From assembly GCF_004104055.1 (NCBI RefSeq), contig NZ_QOVJ01000001.1, positions 1,116,001 through 1,180,000 on the forward strand: a stretch of DNA of 64,000 nt. Reading direction: 5' to 3'. The DNA is from Leeuwenhoekiella aestuarii (GTDB taxonomy: Bacteria > Bacteroidota > Bacteroidia > Flavobacteriales > Flavobacteriaceae). Positions 17,718 to 27,165 of the stretch are shown one piece after another. The first letter of the stretch is position 1. Each line of letters starts with the position of its first letter. Under the pieces are notes generated by a model that had not been told where the DNA came from, did not search any database, and saw only the letters and a program-made list of their open reading frames with translations. A program made the position numbers and the translations under genes.

Positions 17718-18971
17718 ATGGACATCCCTTTAGAAAAGAAACGCTTTACCACTCAAAAAATACTGATGATCGCAGGCGGTATTGCCCTGGCTGCACTTAT
17801 TGTTTTTGTGATCCTTTCGACTACAGGCAATTCAAAACTCAACGTTCAAAAAGAGCGCCTGAGCATTGCAACGGTTAAGCAAGATGTTTTTCAGGAAAAC
17901 ATTCCGGTAAACGGGGTGGTGATGCCTATTACCACCATTTACCTGGATGCGCTCGAGGGCGGCCGCGTAGAAGAAAAGTTTGTAGAAGATGGCGCGGTGA
18001 TGAAAAAAGGCGAGCCCATTTTACGCCTGTCAAACACCGATCTGGAATTAAGCCTTGTGAATCAGGAAACTCAGGTGTACAACCTGCTCACCCAAATGCA
18101 GATTTCGCAAAATGCCGCGCGTCAAAATACCATTGTAAAACTCAATCAATATACCGATGTGGAGAATAGCCTGATCGAGGCTAAACGGGTATATGATCTC
18201 AATCAAAAGCTTTACGATAAAGACGCGATAGCAAGACAGGATTTGATTAAATCAAAAAATGACTACAACTACCAGAAAGAACGTATGCAGCTGGCAGAGC
18301 AAATTTTGGCTCAGGATTCTATAGCTGTGAAGCAGGAAAAAAATCAGGTTTCAAGCTCCTATGCGCGAACTCAGAATGCTTTAGAATTGATGCGTCGTAA
18401 GGTAGCCGATTTGGTAGTTCGGGCACCGGTTGACGGGCAACTCACTTCACTTGATGCTGAGATTGGCCAGTCTAAAAATAAAGGGGAGCGTTTGGGACAG
18501 ATCGATGTGTTGAGCGGGTATAAAGTGCGTGTTGATATAGACGAACATTACATTTCCAGAATTTATACGGGTCAAAAAGGCTCCTTTGATTTTGACGGAA
18601 AAAACTACACGCTGGTAATTAAAAAAGTTTTTACGCAGGTGACAAACGGAAGGTTTCAGGTTGATATGGAATTTGAATCTGAAGTTCCGGAAGGCATACG
18701 CCGCGGGCAAACGCTACAGATTCGTGTTGCACTGAGTCAGGAAAAGCAGGCTTTACTCATTCCAAAAGGCGGATTCTTTCAGGAAACCGGTGGTAACTGG
18801 ATTTTTAAAGTAAGTGAAGACGGAAATGCCGCCTATAAAGCAGACATTTCATTGGGTAGCCAAAACACCGAGTATTATGAAGTCTTAAGCGGACTGGAAC
18901 CTGGCGACCGGGTGATCACCAGCAGTTATGATAACTACGAAGAAGTACAGGAATTGGTACTTCAGGATTAA
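17718..18971 (+). CDS. Periplasmic adaptor (HlyD/MacA-like) of ABC efflux system
   Basis: A 417-aa membrane-fusion protein. One N-terminal membrane helix (about residues 16-34) anchors it in the inner membrane. A lipoyl-like half (LDALEGGRVEEKFVEDGAVMKKGEPIL), a coiled-coil hairpin (about 105-215), the second lipoyl half (VRAPVDGQLTSLDAEIGQ) and a beta-barrel/MP domain follow. The C-terminal GLEPGDRVITSSY is typical. It bridges MacB-type permeases and a TolC channel, both encoded downstream. It is the first gene of the efflux operon, with the ATPase gene 57 bp downstream. Confidence 0.93.
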   Translation: MDIPLEKKRFTTQKILMIAGGIALAALIVFVILSTTGNSKLNVQKERLSIATVKQDVFQENIPVNGVVMPITTIYLDALEGGRVEEKFVEDGAVMKKGEPILRLSNTDLELSLVNQETQVYNLLTQMQISQNAARQNTIVKLNQYTDVENSLIEAKRVYDLNQKLYDKDAIARQDLIKSKNDYNYQKERMQLAEQILAQDSIAVKQEKNQVSSSYARTQNALELMRRKVADLVVRAPVDGQLTSLDAEIGQSKNKGERLGQIDVLSGYKVRVDIDEHYISRIYTGQKGSFDFDGKNYTLVIKKVFTQVTNGRFQVDMEFESEVPEGIRRGQTLQIRVALSQEKQALLIPKGGFFQETGGNWIFKVSEDGNAAYKADISLGSQNTEYYEVLSGLEPGDRVITSSYDNYEEVQELVLQD

Positions 18972-19028
18972 AACTAAAAAACGATGATAACACTAATCTT
19001 AGCATTTATAAACCTAATTCTTTCTTAG

Positions 19029-19733
19029 ATGATTAAAATAACAGACTTAGAAAAGTATTATGCCACCGAAGAGGTGCGCACCATTGCCCTCAATAAACTG
19101 TCTTTTCAGGTGCAGGAAGGCGAATTTGTTGCCGTGATGGGCCCTTCAGGTTGTGGTAAATCAACCTTGCTTAACATCCTGGGACTTCTGGATGACCCGG
19201 ACGGCGGCAGTTTTATTTTTAACGGTATTGAAGTAGCCGGTTTTAATGAGCGTAAACGTGCCGATCTGCGCAAGCACAACATCGGTTTTGTCTTTCAAAG
19301 CTTTAACCTGATCGACGAACTCACCGTTTTTGAAAACGTAGAGCTTCCGTTGATTTATACCGGTGTGAAACCTGCAGAGCGTAAAAAACGCGTAGATGAA
19401 GTGCTAGAAAAAATGCAAATCATGCACCGTCGTAAACACTTTCCGCAGCAATTATCAGGAGGACAGCAACAGCGTGTAGCCGTAGCCCGAGCCGTGGTGA
19501 ATAACCCAAAATTAATTCTTGCCGATGAACCTACGGGTAACCTGGACAGCAGCAACGGGAACGAGGTGATGGATTTGCTTACCGAACTCAACGAGGCCGG
19601 TACCACGATCATTATGGTGACACACAGTGAGCACGATGCTAAATACAGCCACCGCATCATCCGGATGCTCGACGGTCAAAAGGTTACTGAAAATGTACTC
19701 TCAGAGTATAAAAGCAAAACCTTGGAAGTTTAA
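19029..19733 (+). CDS. ABC transporter ATPase, LolD/MacB type (first copy)
   Basis: A 234-aa nucleotide-binding subunit with Walker A GPSGCGKST (38-46), Q-loop FVFQSFNL, signature LSGGQQQRVAVARA (from 142), Walker B LILADEP (162-168), D-loop GNLDSSNG and H-loop VTHSEHD. This is the class that powers FtsX/MacB-fold permeases by mechanotransmission rather than substrate passage through the membrane. It precedes the seven permease genes. A second ATPase gene closes the array, so two ATPases may share or divide the permeases. Confidence 0.95.
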   Translation: MIKITDLEKYYATEEVRTIALNKLSFQVQEGEFVAVMGPSGCGKSTLLNILGLLDDPDGGSFIFNGIEVAGFNERKRADLRKHNIGFVFQSFNLIDELTVFENVELPLIYTGVKPAERKKRVDEVLEKMQIMHRRKHFPQQLSGGQQQRVAVARAVVNNPKLILADEPTGNLDSSNGNEVMDLLTELNEAGTTIIMVTHSEHDAKYSHRIIRMLDGQKVTENVLSEYKSKTLEV

Positions 19734-19761
19734 GATTTCCTAACGGGGATTCATTCATCAA

Positions 19762-19777
19762 CCCGATGCCTATCGGG
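19762..19777. repeat. Short palindrome CCCGAT-N4-ATCGGG
   Basis: A 16-bp palindrome in the gap between the first ATPase gene and the first permease gene. It is related to the one at 50299-50313 (CCCGATAGCTATCGG). Such CCCGAT...ATCGGG palindromes are recurrent intergenic elements in Bacteroidota; function unknown. Confidence 0.5.
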
Positions 19778-19826
19778 ACCAATCAATCAAAACCGGGACT
19801 TAATCACTCCCACTATTTTATCAGTT

Positions 19827-22184
19827 ATGCTCAAAAATTATTTCAAAATCGCGTTTAGAAACCTTTGGAAAAACAAGGGTTACAGTGCACTGAATATCTT
19901 TGGACTGGCCATTGGGATCACCTGTGCCAGTTTGATCCTACTTTGGGTAGAAGATGAAATGAGCTTTGACACCATTGTCGCAGATCAGGAACTGGTTTAC
20001 AGCGTACCTACCAATCAGGTCTATGAAGGACAGAAACGCACCTTTTTTCAGGCAACTCCGGGACCTTTAGCCGCAGCTTTAAAAACTGAAATTCCGGAAA
20101 TTACTAAAGCTGCAAGATTGCGAAATAGAGATTTCCTGTTTACCGTAAACTCTTCTTCAATAAGTAGTTCCGGTTCTTATGCAGATCAAGATATATTTGA
20201 TCTGTTTAATTTAAAATTTATAGAGGGCAATGCTACTGATGCTTTCAAGATGAAAGAGAGTATTGTAATTACAAAAGAGGTAGCGCAAATTCTTTTTGAA
20301 AATCCAACCAATATTTTAGGAAAAGTAATCCGGGTTAATCAGCAGGACAATTTTAAAATAACTGGTGTGGTTGAAACCCTGCCGGTAAATACGACCTATA
20401 GTTTTAACTGGTTGGTTCCATTTGAGAATTTTACATACGACAAACCCTGGACGCAGGAATATGGCAGCAATTTTACTGAGACCTTTGTAAAGTTAGCACA
20501 GGATGCTGACTTCAATAGCGTTAATGAAAAAGTCAAACACATCTTACCAGCCAAAACCGGCGATAAAGACACCCAGGCAATTTTACATAAAGCAAAAAAC
20601 TGGCATTTACGATCAGATTTTAAAGATGGTGAAGTGGTAGGTGGTCGCGTAGAATATGTGCGGTTGTTCAGTTTTATAGCGCTTATTATTTTAGTTATTG
20701 CCTGCATCAATTTTATGAATTTAGCAACTGCCCGTAGCGAGAAGCGGGCAAATGAGGTCGGCGTGCGTAAAACCTTAGGTTCAAACAAGCAGCAATTAAT
20801 TTTTCAGTTTATAACGGAAGCCTTGATGATTGCAATATTCGCAGCTTTATTAAGTGTTTTAGTTTTGATCCTCATTATTCCGGCATTCAACGCGTTAATA
20901 GACAAACAACTTGCTTTGGATTTAACTATACCATCGCATCTGCTTTCGCTTTCAGCTATAACCCTAATCTGTGGGATATTTGCCGGTTTATACCCTGCGT
21001 TCTACCTCTCTTCTTTTAAACCTATTGACGTGCTTAAAGGAACCCGAATCCAGGCTAAAGGTGCCGGGTTTATTCGTAAAGCTCTGGTCATTACCCAATT
21101 TGTGATTTCTATAGTGTTTATCATTAGTACGTTACTGGTTTACCAGCAGGTGCAACATGTAAAAAATCGTGATTTAGGACTTAATAAGGACAACCTGATC
21201 GAGATACCAGCAAATGGTGATTTGATCAAAAACCGAAAGGCTATAGCAGAAGGTTTGAAAAATACAGGGATGATTACTGGTTTAGGATTGTCAAATTCTA
21301 ATATACTTTCTGCTGGGAATAACGGCTCTGGTTTAAGATGGCAGGGAGGGAGCAATACTGAAGATGTACTTGTTTCTTATAGATACATAAATGATGAGTA
21401 TTTTAAAACAACGGGAATCGAATTGATTGAGGGACGTGGTTTTAGTCCTGTAGTTGCTCATGACAGTTTGCACGTTATCATTACCGAATCTTTTGCACAA
21501 TTGATGGGCACCGGTAGTGCACTGGGCAAGACTATAGACCGATACGGGGATATGTATACCGTGATAGGCGTGACTAATGACTATTTATACGGCGACATGT
21601 ATGGTACCAGTGATCCGGTTATGTTTTACAATTATCCCCCTGAAGCACAGTACATGTATTTAAAAACGAACCCAAAATACGCTACAACCGAGGTTTTGAA
21701 AAGCGTTGAGTCAACATTAAATGAGTATAATCCCGGGTATCCTTTTGAATTCCGTTTTGTGGATGATGCTTTTGATGCACGTTTTAAAAGCGAACAATTG
21801 ATAGGGAATCTCTCCCGCATTTTTGCCCTGCTTGCAGTCTTAATTTCGTGTTTAGGCCTCTTTGGGCTTTCGGCTTATACCGCAGAGCAGCGTCGTAAAG
21901 AAATAGGAGTGCGTAAAGTTTTAGGATCTAGTGTTGCCGGTATAGTAGGCTTATTATCCAGAGATTTTATAGTTCTGGTATTGGTCGCGTTACTTATTGC
22001 CGTTCCGCTGGCGTGGTACTTAATGTACTCGTGGTTACAGGGATTTGCCTATCGTATTTCAATCAATGTCTGGGTATTTGCAGTTGCGGGTATTGCTGCT
22101 CTAGGAATTGCGCTTTTGACGGTAAGCTTTCAGGCCATTAAAGCAGCGATCGCTAACCCTATAAAGTCCTTAAGAACGGAATAA
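19827..22184 (+). CDS. MacB/FtsX-type ABC permease, paralog 1
   Basis: A 785-aa permease with duplicated FtsX/MacB architecture: N-terminal helix, periplasmic MacB core, three-helix FtsX block, then a second core and block. The two ATPase-coupling motifs are RANEVGVRKTLGS (about residue 309) and RRKEIGVRKVLGS (about 691). The C-terminus is IKSLRTE. Its first codons (LKNYFKIAFRNLW) are the most diverged of the array together with paralog 5, and its lead-in spacer is different. It is the shortest paralog and lies nearest the ATPase and adaptor genes. Confidence 0.93.
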   Translation: MLKNYFKIAFRNLWKNKGYSALNIFGLAIGITCASLILLWVEDEMSFDTIVADQELVYSVPTNQVYEGQKRTFFQATPGPLAAALKTEIPEITKAARLRNRDFLFTVNSSSISSSGSYADQDIFDLFNLKFIEGNATDAFKMKESIVITKEVAQILFENPTNILGKVIRVNQQDNFKITGVVETLPVNTTYSFNWLVPFENFTYDKPWTQEYGSNFTETFVKLAQDADFNSVNEKVKHILPAKTGDKDTQAILHKAKNWHLRSDFKDGEVVGGRVEYVRLFSFIALIILVIACINFMNLATARSEKRANEVGVRKTLGSNKQQLIFQFITEALMIAIFAALLSVLVLILIIPAFNALIDKQLALDLTIPSHLLSLSAITLICGIFAGLYPAFYLSSFKPIDVLKGTRIQAKGAGFIRKALVITQFVISIVFIISTLLVYQQVQHVKNRDLGLNKDNLIEIPANGDLIKNRKAIAEGLKNTGMITGLGLSNSNILSAGNNGSGLRWQGGSNTEDVLVSYRYINDEYFKTTGIELIEGRGFSPVVAHDSLHVIITESFAQLMGTGSALGKTIDRYGDMYTVIGVTNDYLYGDMYGTSDPVMFYNYPPEAQYMYLKTNPKYATTEVLKSVESTLNEYNPGYPFEFRFVDDAFDARFKSEQLIGNLSRIFALLAVLISCLGLFGLSAYTAEQRRKEIGVRKVLGSSVAGIVGLLSRDFIVLVLVALLIAVPLAWYLMYSWLQGFAYRISINVWVFAVAGIAALGIALLTVSFQAIKAAIANPIKSLRTE

Positions 22185-22208
22185 TTCATCAATCAAAATC
22201 AAGCAGCC

Positions 22209-24680
22209 ATGATTAAAAATTATATCAAAATCGCCTGGCGGAATATTTTAAGATACAAGACCAATAGTGTACTTAATATTTTGGGGTTAAGCATTGGTTT
22301 GGTATCGGTGATGCTCATTGCATTATACATCCAGAATGAACTGGCTTATGATACCCAGTTTGATCAGGCTGCGCAAGTCTACCGGGTGAATATGAAAGGC
22401 AAAATGGGAGATAACGCATTTTATGCGGGGTACACACCACCACCTGCCGGGCAGGCCTTAGTAGATCAGTTTCCGGAAATTGAAAGCGCAACGCGCATCT
22501 ATCAATCCGACAATACCAAATTAGCATATACAAACGCGACGCGTTCAAAAGTCTTTAATGAATCTGAAATTCTTGCCGTTGATCCCAATTTCTTAGAAGT
22601 CCTAAGCTATCCCTTGCAAAAAGGGGATGCCGCTACCTGTTTGCAGGAGCCCAACAGTATTGTGATTACCCCACAAATCGCAAAGAAATATTTTGGCGAT
22701 GCAGATCCTATGGGTAAAACATTAGCATACGGGGACTCCGGGAAACCCTTACAAGTGACCGGTGTGTTTGAAGATCTCAGCAACTATCCGGCTTCGTTAA
22801 AATTTGACATCCTGATGCCGGTAGCCAATTTTAATGAGGTCACCTATTTCAATTGGAGTTGGGTATGGCTCAATATGGCGACCTATGTAAAACTCACGCC
22901 ACAGGCAAGTGCGAATCCAGCGACCCTGGCGAATCTGGAATCCCGATTTCCAGAGATGCTCAAGGTACAGGCAGCACCCGCGTTTGAGCGTATAGGGCAA
23001 CCCTTTGAGGAGTTTATTGAGAAGGGAAATTACTGGGAGTTGCACTTACAGGCTTTGTCAGATATTCATTTGTATTCTGATGGAATTACGTCTTCCATAA
23101 CCGAGCAGCACGATGTTAAAAGCCTCTATATTTTAGGCATCATCGCCTTTTTTATCATCATTCTGGCCTGTGTGAATTTTATGAATCTTTCTACCGTTCA
23201 GGCTGTAAAACGCAGTAAGGAAATAGGGATTCGTAAAGTCTTAGGATCGCAACGGAAACAACTCGTTAAGCAGTTTATGACCGAAGTTTTCTGTTATACT
23301 TTTTGTGCTACACTACTGGCTTTTATCACAGTGCTCTTGATTTTACCGATGTTTAACGGGTTGACCGGAAAAGAGCTTGATATTCAGGCATTTTTTAATA
23401 GAAATCTAATCTTGCTAATACTCGCTGTTGTAGTCCTTACCACCCTGTTGGCGGGCATTTATCCTGCATTTTTCCTCACGTCATTCAATCCTATACGAGC
23501 CTTAAAAGGAAAAGTGGGTAAAACAACCCAATCCAGTTTTATCCGTAACGGGTTGGTTGTTTTTCAATTTTCTATTGCGATCACCCTGATCATTTGCACC
23601 CTGGTGGTGTTTAGTCAGTTGCGTTATGCACAACAAAAGGATTTGGGTTTTGAGAAAGATCATGTTCTGGTTATTAACAATGCCGAAACTCTGGGGAACA
23701 GTTTGGCTAGTTTCAAAAAAGAACTTACAGCATTAACCGGTGTAGAAGCGGCAAGCAGTTCGAGTGGAATGCTCACTCGCGGAAATTTCGGGGATTTCTA
23801 CACCCCAAAACCCACAGCTGACGAACCCAATATTGCAACTGATATTTCCCTGAGTTCGTATCTGATAGATGACGCATTTATACCAACGCTGGATCTGGAA
23901 ATCGTTGAAGGGCGAGGCTTTGACAAGCAGTTTAAAGATTCGCTATCGGTTATTCTTAATGAAACAGCTGCCGCTCAAATAGGTTGGGAAAATCCTATTG
24001 GACAGCAAATACGCTATCCCGGCGGTAATATGGAGTATTACACGGTAGTAGGTATTTTAAAAGATTTTAATCTCGAATCCCTGCATACGCCCATTGAGCC
24101 ATTTGCCCTTTTTGCTGAAGAATCAAAGAGTTATGATACCCGCACCACCTTTATCAGCCTTAAAATATCCGGGGAGCATACCAGACAGGTAATCGGTCAG
24201 GTGCAGGATTTGTGGGAAAGTTATTTGGAGAGTACTCCGTTTGAATATTCGTTTTTAGATGAAGATCTGGCCTATGCTTATCAGGAAGATCAACGCTTAG
24301 CTTCCTTATTTATGGGCTTTAGCATACTTGCCATTTTTGTTGCCTGCCTGGGATTATTCGGTCTTATCGCTTTTACAGCCCAGCAACGCACGAAAGAAAT
24401 AGGTGTGCGCAAAGTATTAGGAGCCAGCGTAGGCAGTATCGTAAAACTTTTGGCTATTAACTTTTTGAAGTTGGTTATGCTAGCGTTAATCCTGGCGGTA
24501 CCGGTAGCCTGGTTGGCGATGGATAGTTGGCTGCAGGATTTTGCCTATCGAATAGATATACCCATCTGGGCATTTATAGCAGCAGGTGTCTTAGCACTGG
24601 CTATAGCATTAATAACCGTGAGTGTTCAGGCCATTAAAGCGGCAATTGCCAACCCTGTAAAGGCATTGAGAACGGAATAA
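22209..24680 (+). CDS. MacB/FtsX-type ABC permease, paralog 2
   Basis: The longest paralog at 823 aa. It begins MIKNYIKIAWRNILRYK; coupling motifs are RSKEIGIRKVLGS and RTKEIGVRKVLGA, and the tail is VKALRTE. The periplasmic core following TM1 contains YTPPPAGQALVDQFPEIESA. It starts 24 nt after paralog 1, behind an AT-rich spacer that recurs before paralogs 3 and 5. Hydrophobic blocks near residues 285-435 and 690-800 are the two three-helix FtsX regions. Confidence 0.93.
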   Translation: MIKNYIKIAWRNILRYKTNSVLNILGLSIGLVSVMLIALYIQNELAYDTQFDQAAQVYRVNMKGKMGDNAFYAGYTPPPAGQALVDQFPEIESATRIYQSDNTKLAYTNATRSKVFNESEILAVDPNFLEVLSYPLQKGDAATCLQEPNSIVITPQIAKKYFGDADPMGKTLAYGDSGKPLQVTGVFEDLSNYPASLKFDILMPVANFNEVTYFNWSWVWLNMATYVKLTPQASANPATLANLESRFPEMLKVQAAPAFERIGQPFEEFIEKGNYWELHLQALSDIHLYSDGITSSITEQHDVKSLYILGIIAFFIIILACVNFMNLSTVQAVKRSKEIGIRKVLGSQRKQLVKQFMTEVFCYTFCATLLAFITVLLILPMFNGLTGKELDIQAFFNRNLILLILAVVVLTTLLAGIYPAFFLTSFNPIRALKGKVGKTTQSSFIRNGLVVFQFSIAITLIICTLVVFSQLRYAQQKDLGFEKDHVLVINNAETLGNSLASFKKELTALTGVEAASSSSGMLTRGNFGDFYTPKPTADEPNIATDISLSSYLIDDAFIPTLDLEIVEGRGFDKQFKDSLSVILNETAAAQIGWENPIGQQIRYPGGNMEYYTVVGILKDFNLESLHTPIEPFALFAEESKSYDTRTTFISLKISGEHTRQVIGQVQDLWESYLESTPFEYSFLDEDLAYAYQEDQRLASLFMGFSILAIFVACLGLFGLIAFTAQQRTKEIGVRKVLGASVGSIVKLLAINFLKLVMLALILAVPVAWLAMDSWLQDFAYRIDIPIWAFIAAGVLALAIALITVSVQAIKAAIANPVKALRTE

Positions 24681-24704
24681 ATCATTAATCAAAATCAATC
24701 AGCT

Positions 24705-27101
24705 ATGCTTAGAACTTATATCAAAATCGCCTGGCGGAATATCTTAAAACATAAAGGTTATTCAGCGATCAACATCTTTGGTCTGGCGTTGGGTATGGCG
24801 GTAACGCTTATGATTGGGCTTTGGGTCGCAGACGAACTCAATTACAACGATCTTTATAATAACAAGAATCAAATTGCGCAGGTTTATCAAAACACAAATT
24901 ACAATGGTGAAATAGATACCGATAATGCAATTCCGCGTCCACTTGAATTTGCCTTAAGAGAAGAATTTAAAGACAAGTTCAAAAATATAAGCATGGCTTC
25001 CTGGAAAGGAGAGCGAATTATGAAAGTAGACGACAATATTCTCGTGATGCGCGGATATTCGGTACAACCGGAATTTGGGAATATTATTGATTTACAATTT
25101 ATCAGCGGACAATCTGAAGCATTGAGTGATAGTAATTCGTTGTTGCTTTCTCAAACCGCAGCAACCACCTTATTTGGCAATGAAGATCCAATAGGTAAAA
25201 CGGTTACCGTTGACAATCAAAATAAAATGATGGTTGCCGGTGTTTTTAAAGACATTCCGACGGGAAATGATTTTGCAGGTTTAGATTATTTAATGCCTTG
25301 GTCCCTTTACGCAAACCGGGAGTGGGTAAAGAATGCTGCAGATCAGTGGGGAAACGATTCTTTTCAGCTATTTGTAGAAGTTGCCGATGGGGTAAAGCTT
25401 AGCGAAGTTTCAAAATTAATCGCACCTGTAAAGAAGAATAGAGACCTTGAACAGGTAAAATACAATCCAGAGTTTTTCTTATGGCCTATGGACCGCTGGC
25501 ATTTGTATACGCATTTTGAAAATGGTCAACAAAGCGGAGGACCTATAGAAAATGTGTGGCTGTTCAGTATTATTGGCATTTTTGTTTTGGTACTGGCCTG
25601 TATTAATTTTATGAACCTCAGTACAGCACGTTCCGAAAAGCGAGCAATGGAAGTAGGCATTCGCAAAGCTATAGGCTCCACAAAAAATCAACTCGTCAAG
25701 CAATTTTTAGCCGAATCTTTTTTGGTAGTGATTCTGGCTTTTGTACTTGCTGCGGGGCTGGTGGTACTCTTTTTAAATGCCTTTAATGAGCTATCCCACA
25801 AAAGCATTGATTTCCCTTGGGATAGCTTGCTTTTTTGGGCTTCAATACTCGTATTTATAAGTGTTACAGCCCTGATTTCAGGCAGTTATCCAGCCCTGTA
25901 TTTATCTTCATTTAAACCTGTAAAAGTTATAAAAGGAACCTTTAAAGGGGGTAAAATGGCTGCGTTACCTCGAAAAATTCTGGTAATCATACAGTTTAGT
26001 GTTTCCATAGCCTTGATTATCGGCACTTTGATTGTGATGTCACAAATTGAATTCAGCAAAAATAGACCTATAGGTTATGATACCAGTGGGCTGATACAGA
26101 TACCATTGAGGAGTGCTGAGTTTTGGGGCAAAAGCGATATGATGCGCAATGCTTTTATAGCCTCTGGGGCGGTAACCGAAATGGCTTCTTCAAGCAGTCC
26201 TTCTACAGAGGTGTGGTCAACACGGTCTGGCTTTAGCTGGGCAGGCAAACCTCAAGATTTTCAAGCAGATTTTAGCTACTCGATGGTTTCTTACGAGTAT
26301 GCAGAAACCTTAGGCCTTGAGGTGATTGCAGGAAGGGGGTTCTCCAGAGCGTTTCCCTCAGACTCCAGTGCTGTACTCATTAACGAGTCTGCCGCCCGAT
26401 ATATGAATATGCAAAATCCTCTAGGTAAAGTTTTAGCTGCAGGTGAAAAGGGTGTTGACTATACCGAATATAAAATTGTAGGAGTTGTAAAGGATGTAAT
26501 TGCACAGTCACCCTATAATTCTGTAAAGCAGGCTGTCTATACCTTTGATAAGTATCAAAGTGCGAGTTACTGGAATTTAAGACTCAATCAAAACCAAAGT
26601 ATGAGTACAAACCTGGCTACCGTAGAAGCAGTTTACAAAAATTATTTTCCCGATGCTCCATTTTCCTATGATTTTGTAGATAAAGAGTATGCTAAAAAGT
26701 TTGCTGAGGAAGAGCGTATTGCGAGCCTGGCCAAAGTGTTTACGCTTCTTGCGATGCTTATTAGCTGCTTAGGCTTGTTTGGGTTAGCCTCATTTGTAGC
26801 CGAACAACGCACCAAAGAAATAGGAGTGCGTAAGGTGCTAGGTGCATCAGTACCTAATCTATGGCTCTTACTGTCTAAAGATTTTGTGTTGCTGGTAATT
26901 ATCGCATTGCTCATCGCATCTCCTATTGCTTTTTACCTGATGCAACAATGGATTCAAAAATTTGTGTATAGAACCGATATTTCAATATGGATTTTTGTAG
27001 CTGCAGGCATAGGAGCCTTAGTGGTTACCCTATGTACCGTGAGTTTTCAGGCTATCAAAGCCGCATTACAAAATCCGGTAAAATCCTTAAGAACCGAATA
27101 G
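24705..27101 (+). CDS. MacB/FtsX-type ABC permease, paralog 3
   Basis: A 798-aa paralog starting MLRTYIKIAWRNILKHK. Coupling motifs are RAMEVGIRKAIGS and RTKEIGVRKVLGA; the C-terminus is VKSLRTE. Within the first FtsX block it resembles paralog 1 (NFMNLSTARSEKRA), suggesting that 1 and 3 are close relatives. Its stop codon is followed directly by a palindromic hairpin spacer, the first of three in the array. Confidence 0.93.
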   Translation: MLRTYIKIAWRNILKHKGYSAINIFGLALGMAVTLMIGLWVADELNYNDLYNNKNQIAQVYQNTNYNGEIDTDNAIPRPLEFALREEFKDKFKNISMASWKGERIMKVDDNILVMRGYSVQPEFGNIIDLQFISGQSEALSDSNSLLLSQTAATTLFGNEDPIGKTVTVDNQNKMMVAGVFKDIPTGNDFAGLDYLMPWSLYANREWVKNAADQWGNDSFQLFVEVADGVKLSEVSKLIAPVKKNRDLEQVKYNPEFFLWPMDRWHLYTHFENGQQSGGPIENVWLFSIIGIFVLVLACINFMNLSTARSEKRAMEVGIRKAIGSTKNQLVKQFLAESFLVVILAFVLAAGLVVLFLNAFNELSHKSIDFPWDSLLFWASILVFISVTALISGSYPALYLSSFKPVKVIKGTFKGGKMAALPRKILVIIQFSVSIALIIGTLIVMSQIEFSKNRPIGYDTSGLIQIPLRSAEFWGKSDMMRNAFIASGAVTEMASSSSPSTEVWSTRSGFSWAGKPQDFQADFSYSMVSYEYAETLGLEVIAGRGFSRAFPSDSSAVLINESAARYMNMQNPLGKVLAAGEKGVDYTEYKIVGVVKDVIAQSPYNSVKQAVYTFDKYQSASYWNLRLNQNQSMSTNLATVEAVYKNYFPDAPFSYDFVDKEYAKKFAEEERIASLAKVFTLLAMLISCLGLFGLASFVAEQRTKEIGVRKVLGASVPNLWLLLSKDFVLLVIIALLIASPIAFYLMQQWIQKFVYRTDISIWIFVAAGIGALVVTLCTVSFQAIKAALQNPVKSLRTE

Positions 27102-27102
27102 T

Positions 27103-27141
27103 CCTCTCAGCCCTTTGGGAGTCTCTCCCCAAGGGAGAGAA
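27103..27141. repeat. Inter-permease hairpin repeat, copy 1
   Basis: An imperfect inverted repeat (CTCTC..CCCTTTGGG paired with CCCCAAGGGAGAG) lies between the stop of paralog 3 and the ATG of paralog 4. The same module recurs at 32002-32041 and 34510-34572. No T-tract follows, so it is more likely an mRNA-processing or stability hairpin than a terminator. Confidence 0.75.
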
Positions 27142-27165
27142 GTAGATTATAAAAAAATAAAAATT

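Noticed and set aside
27115-27165. TTG-started N-terminal extension of permease paralog 4
   Set aside because: It would translate the palindromic spacer; all siblings start at the ATG equivalent to 27166.
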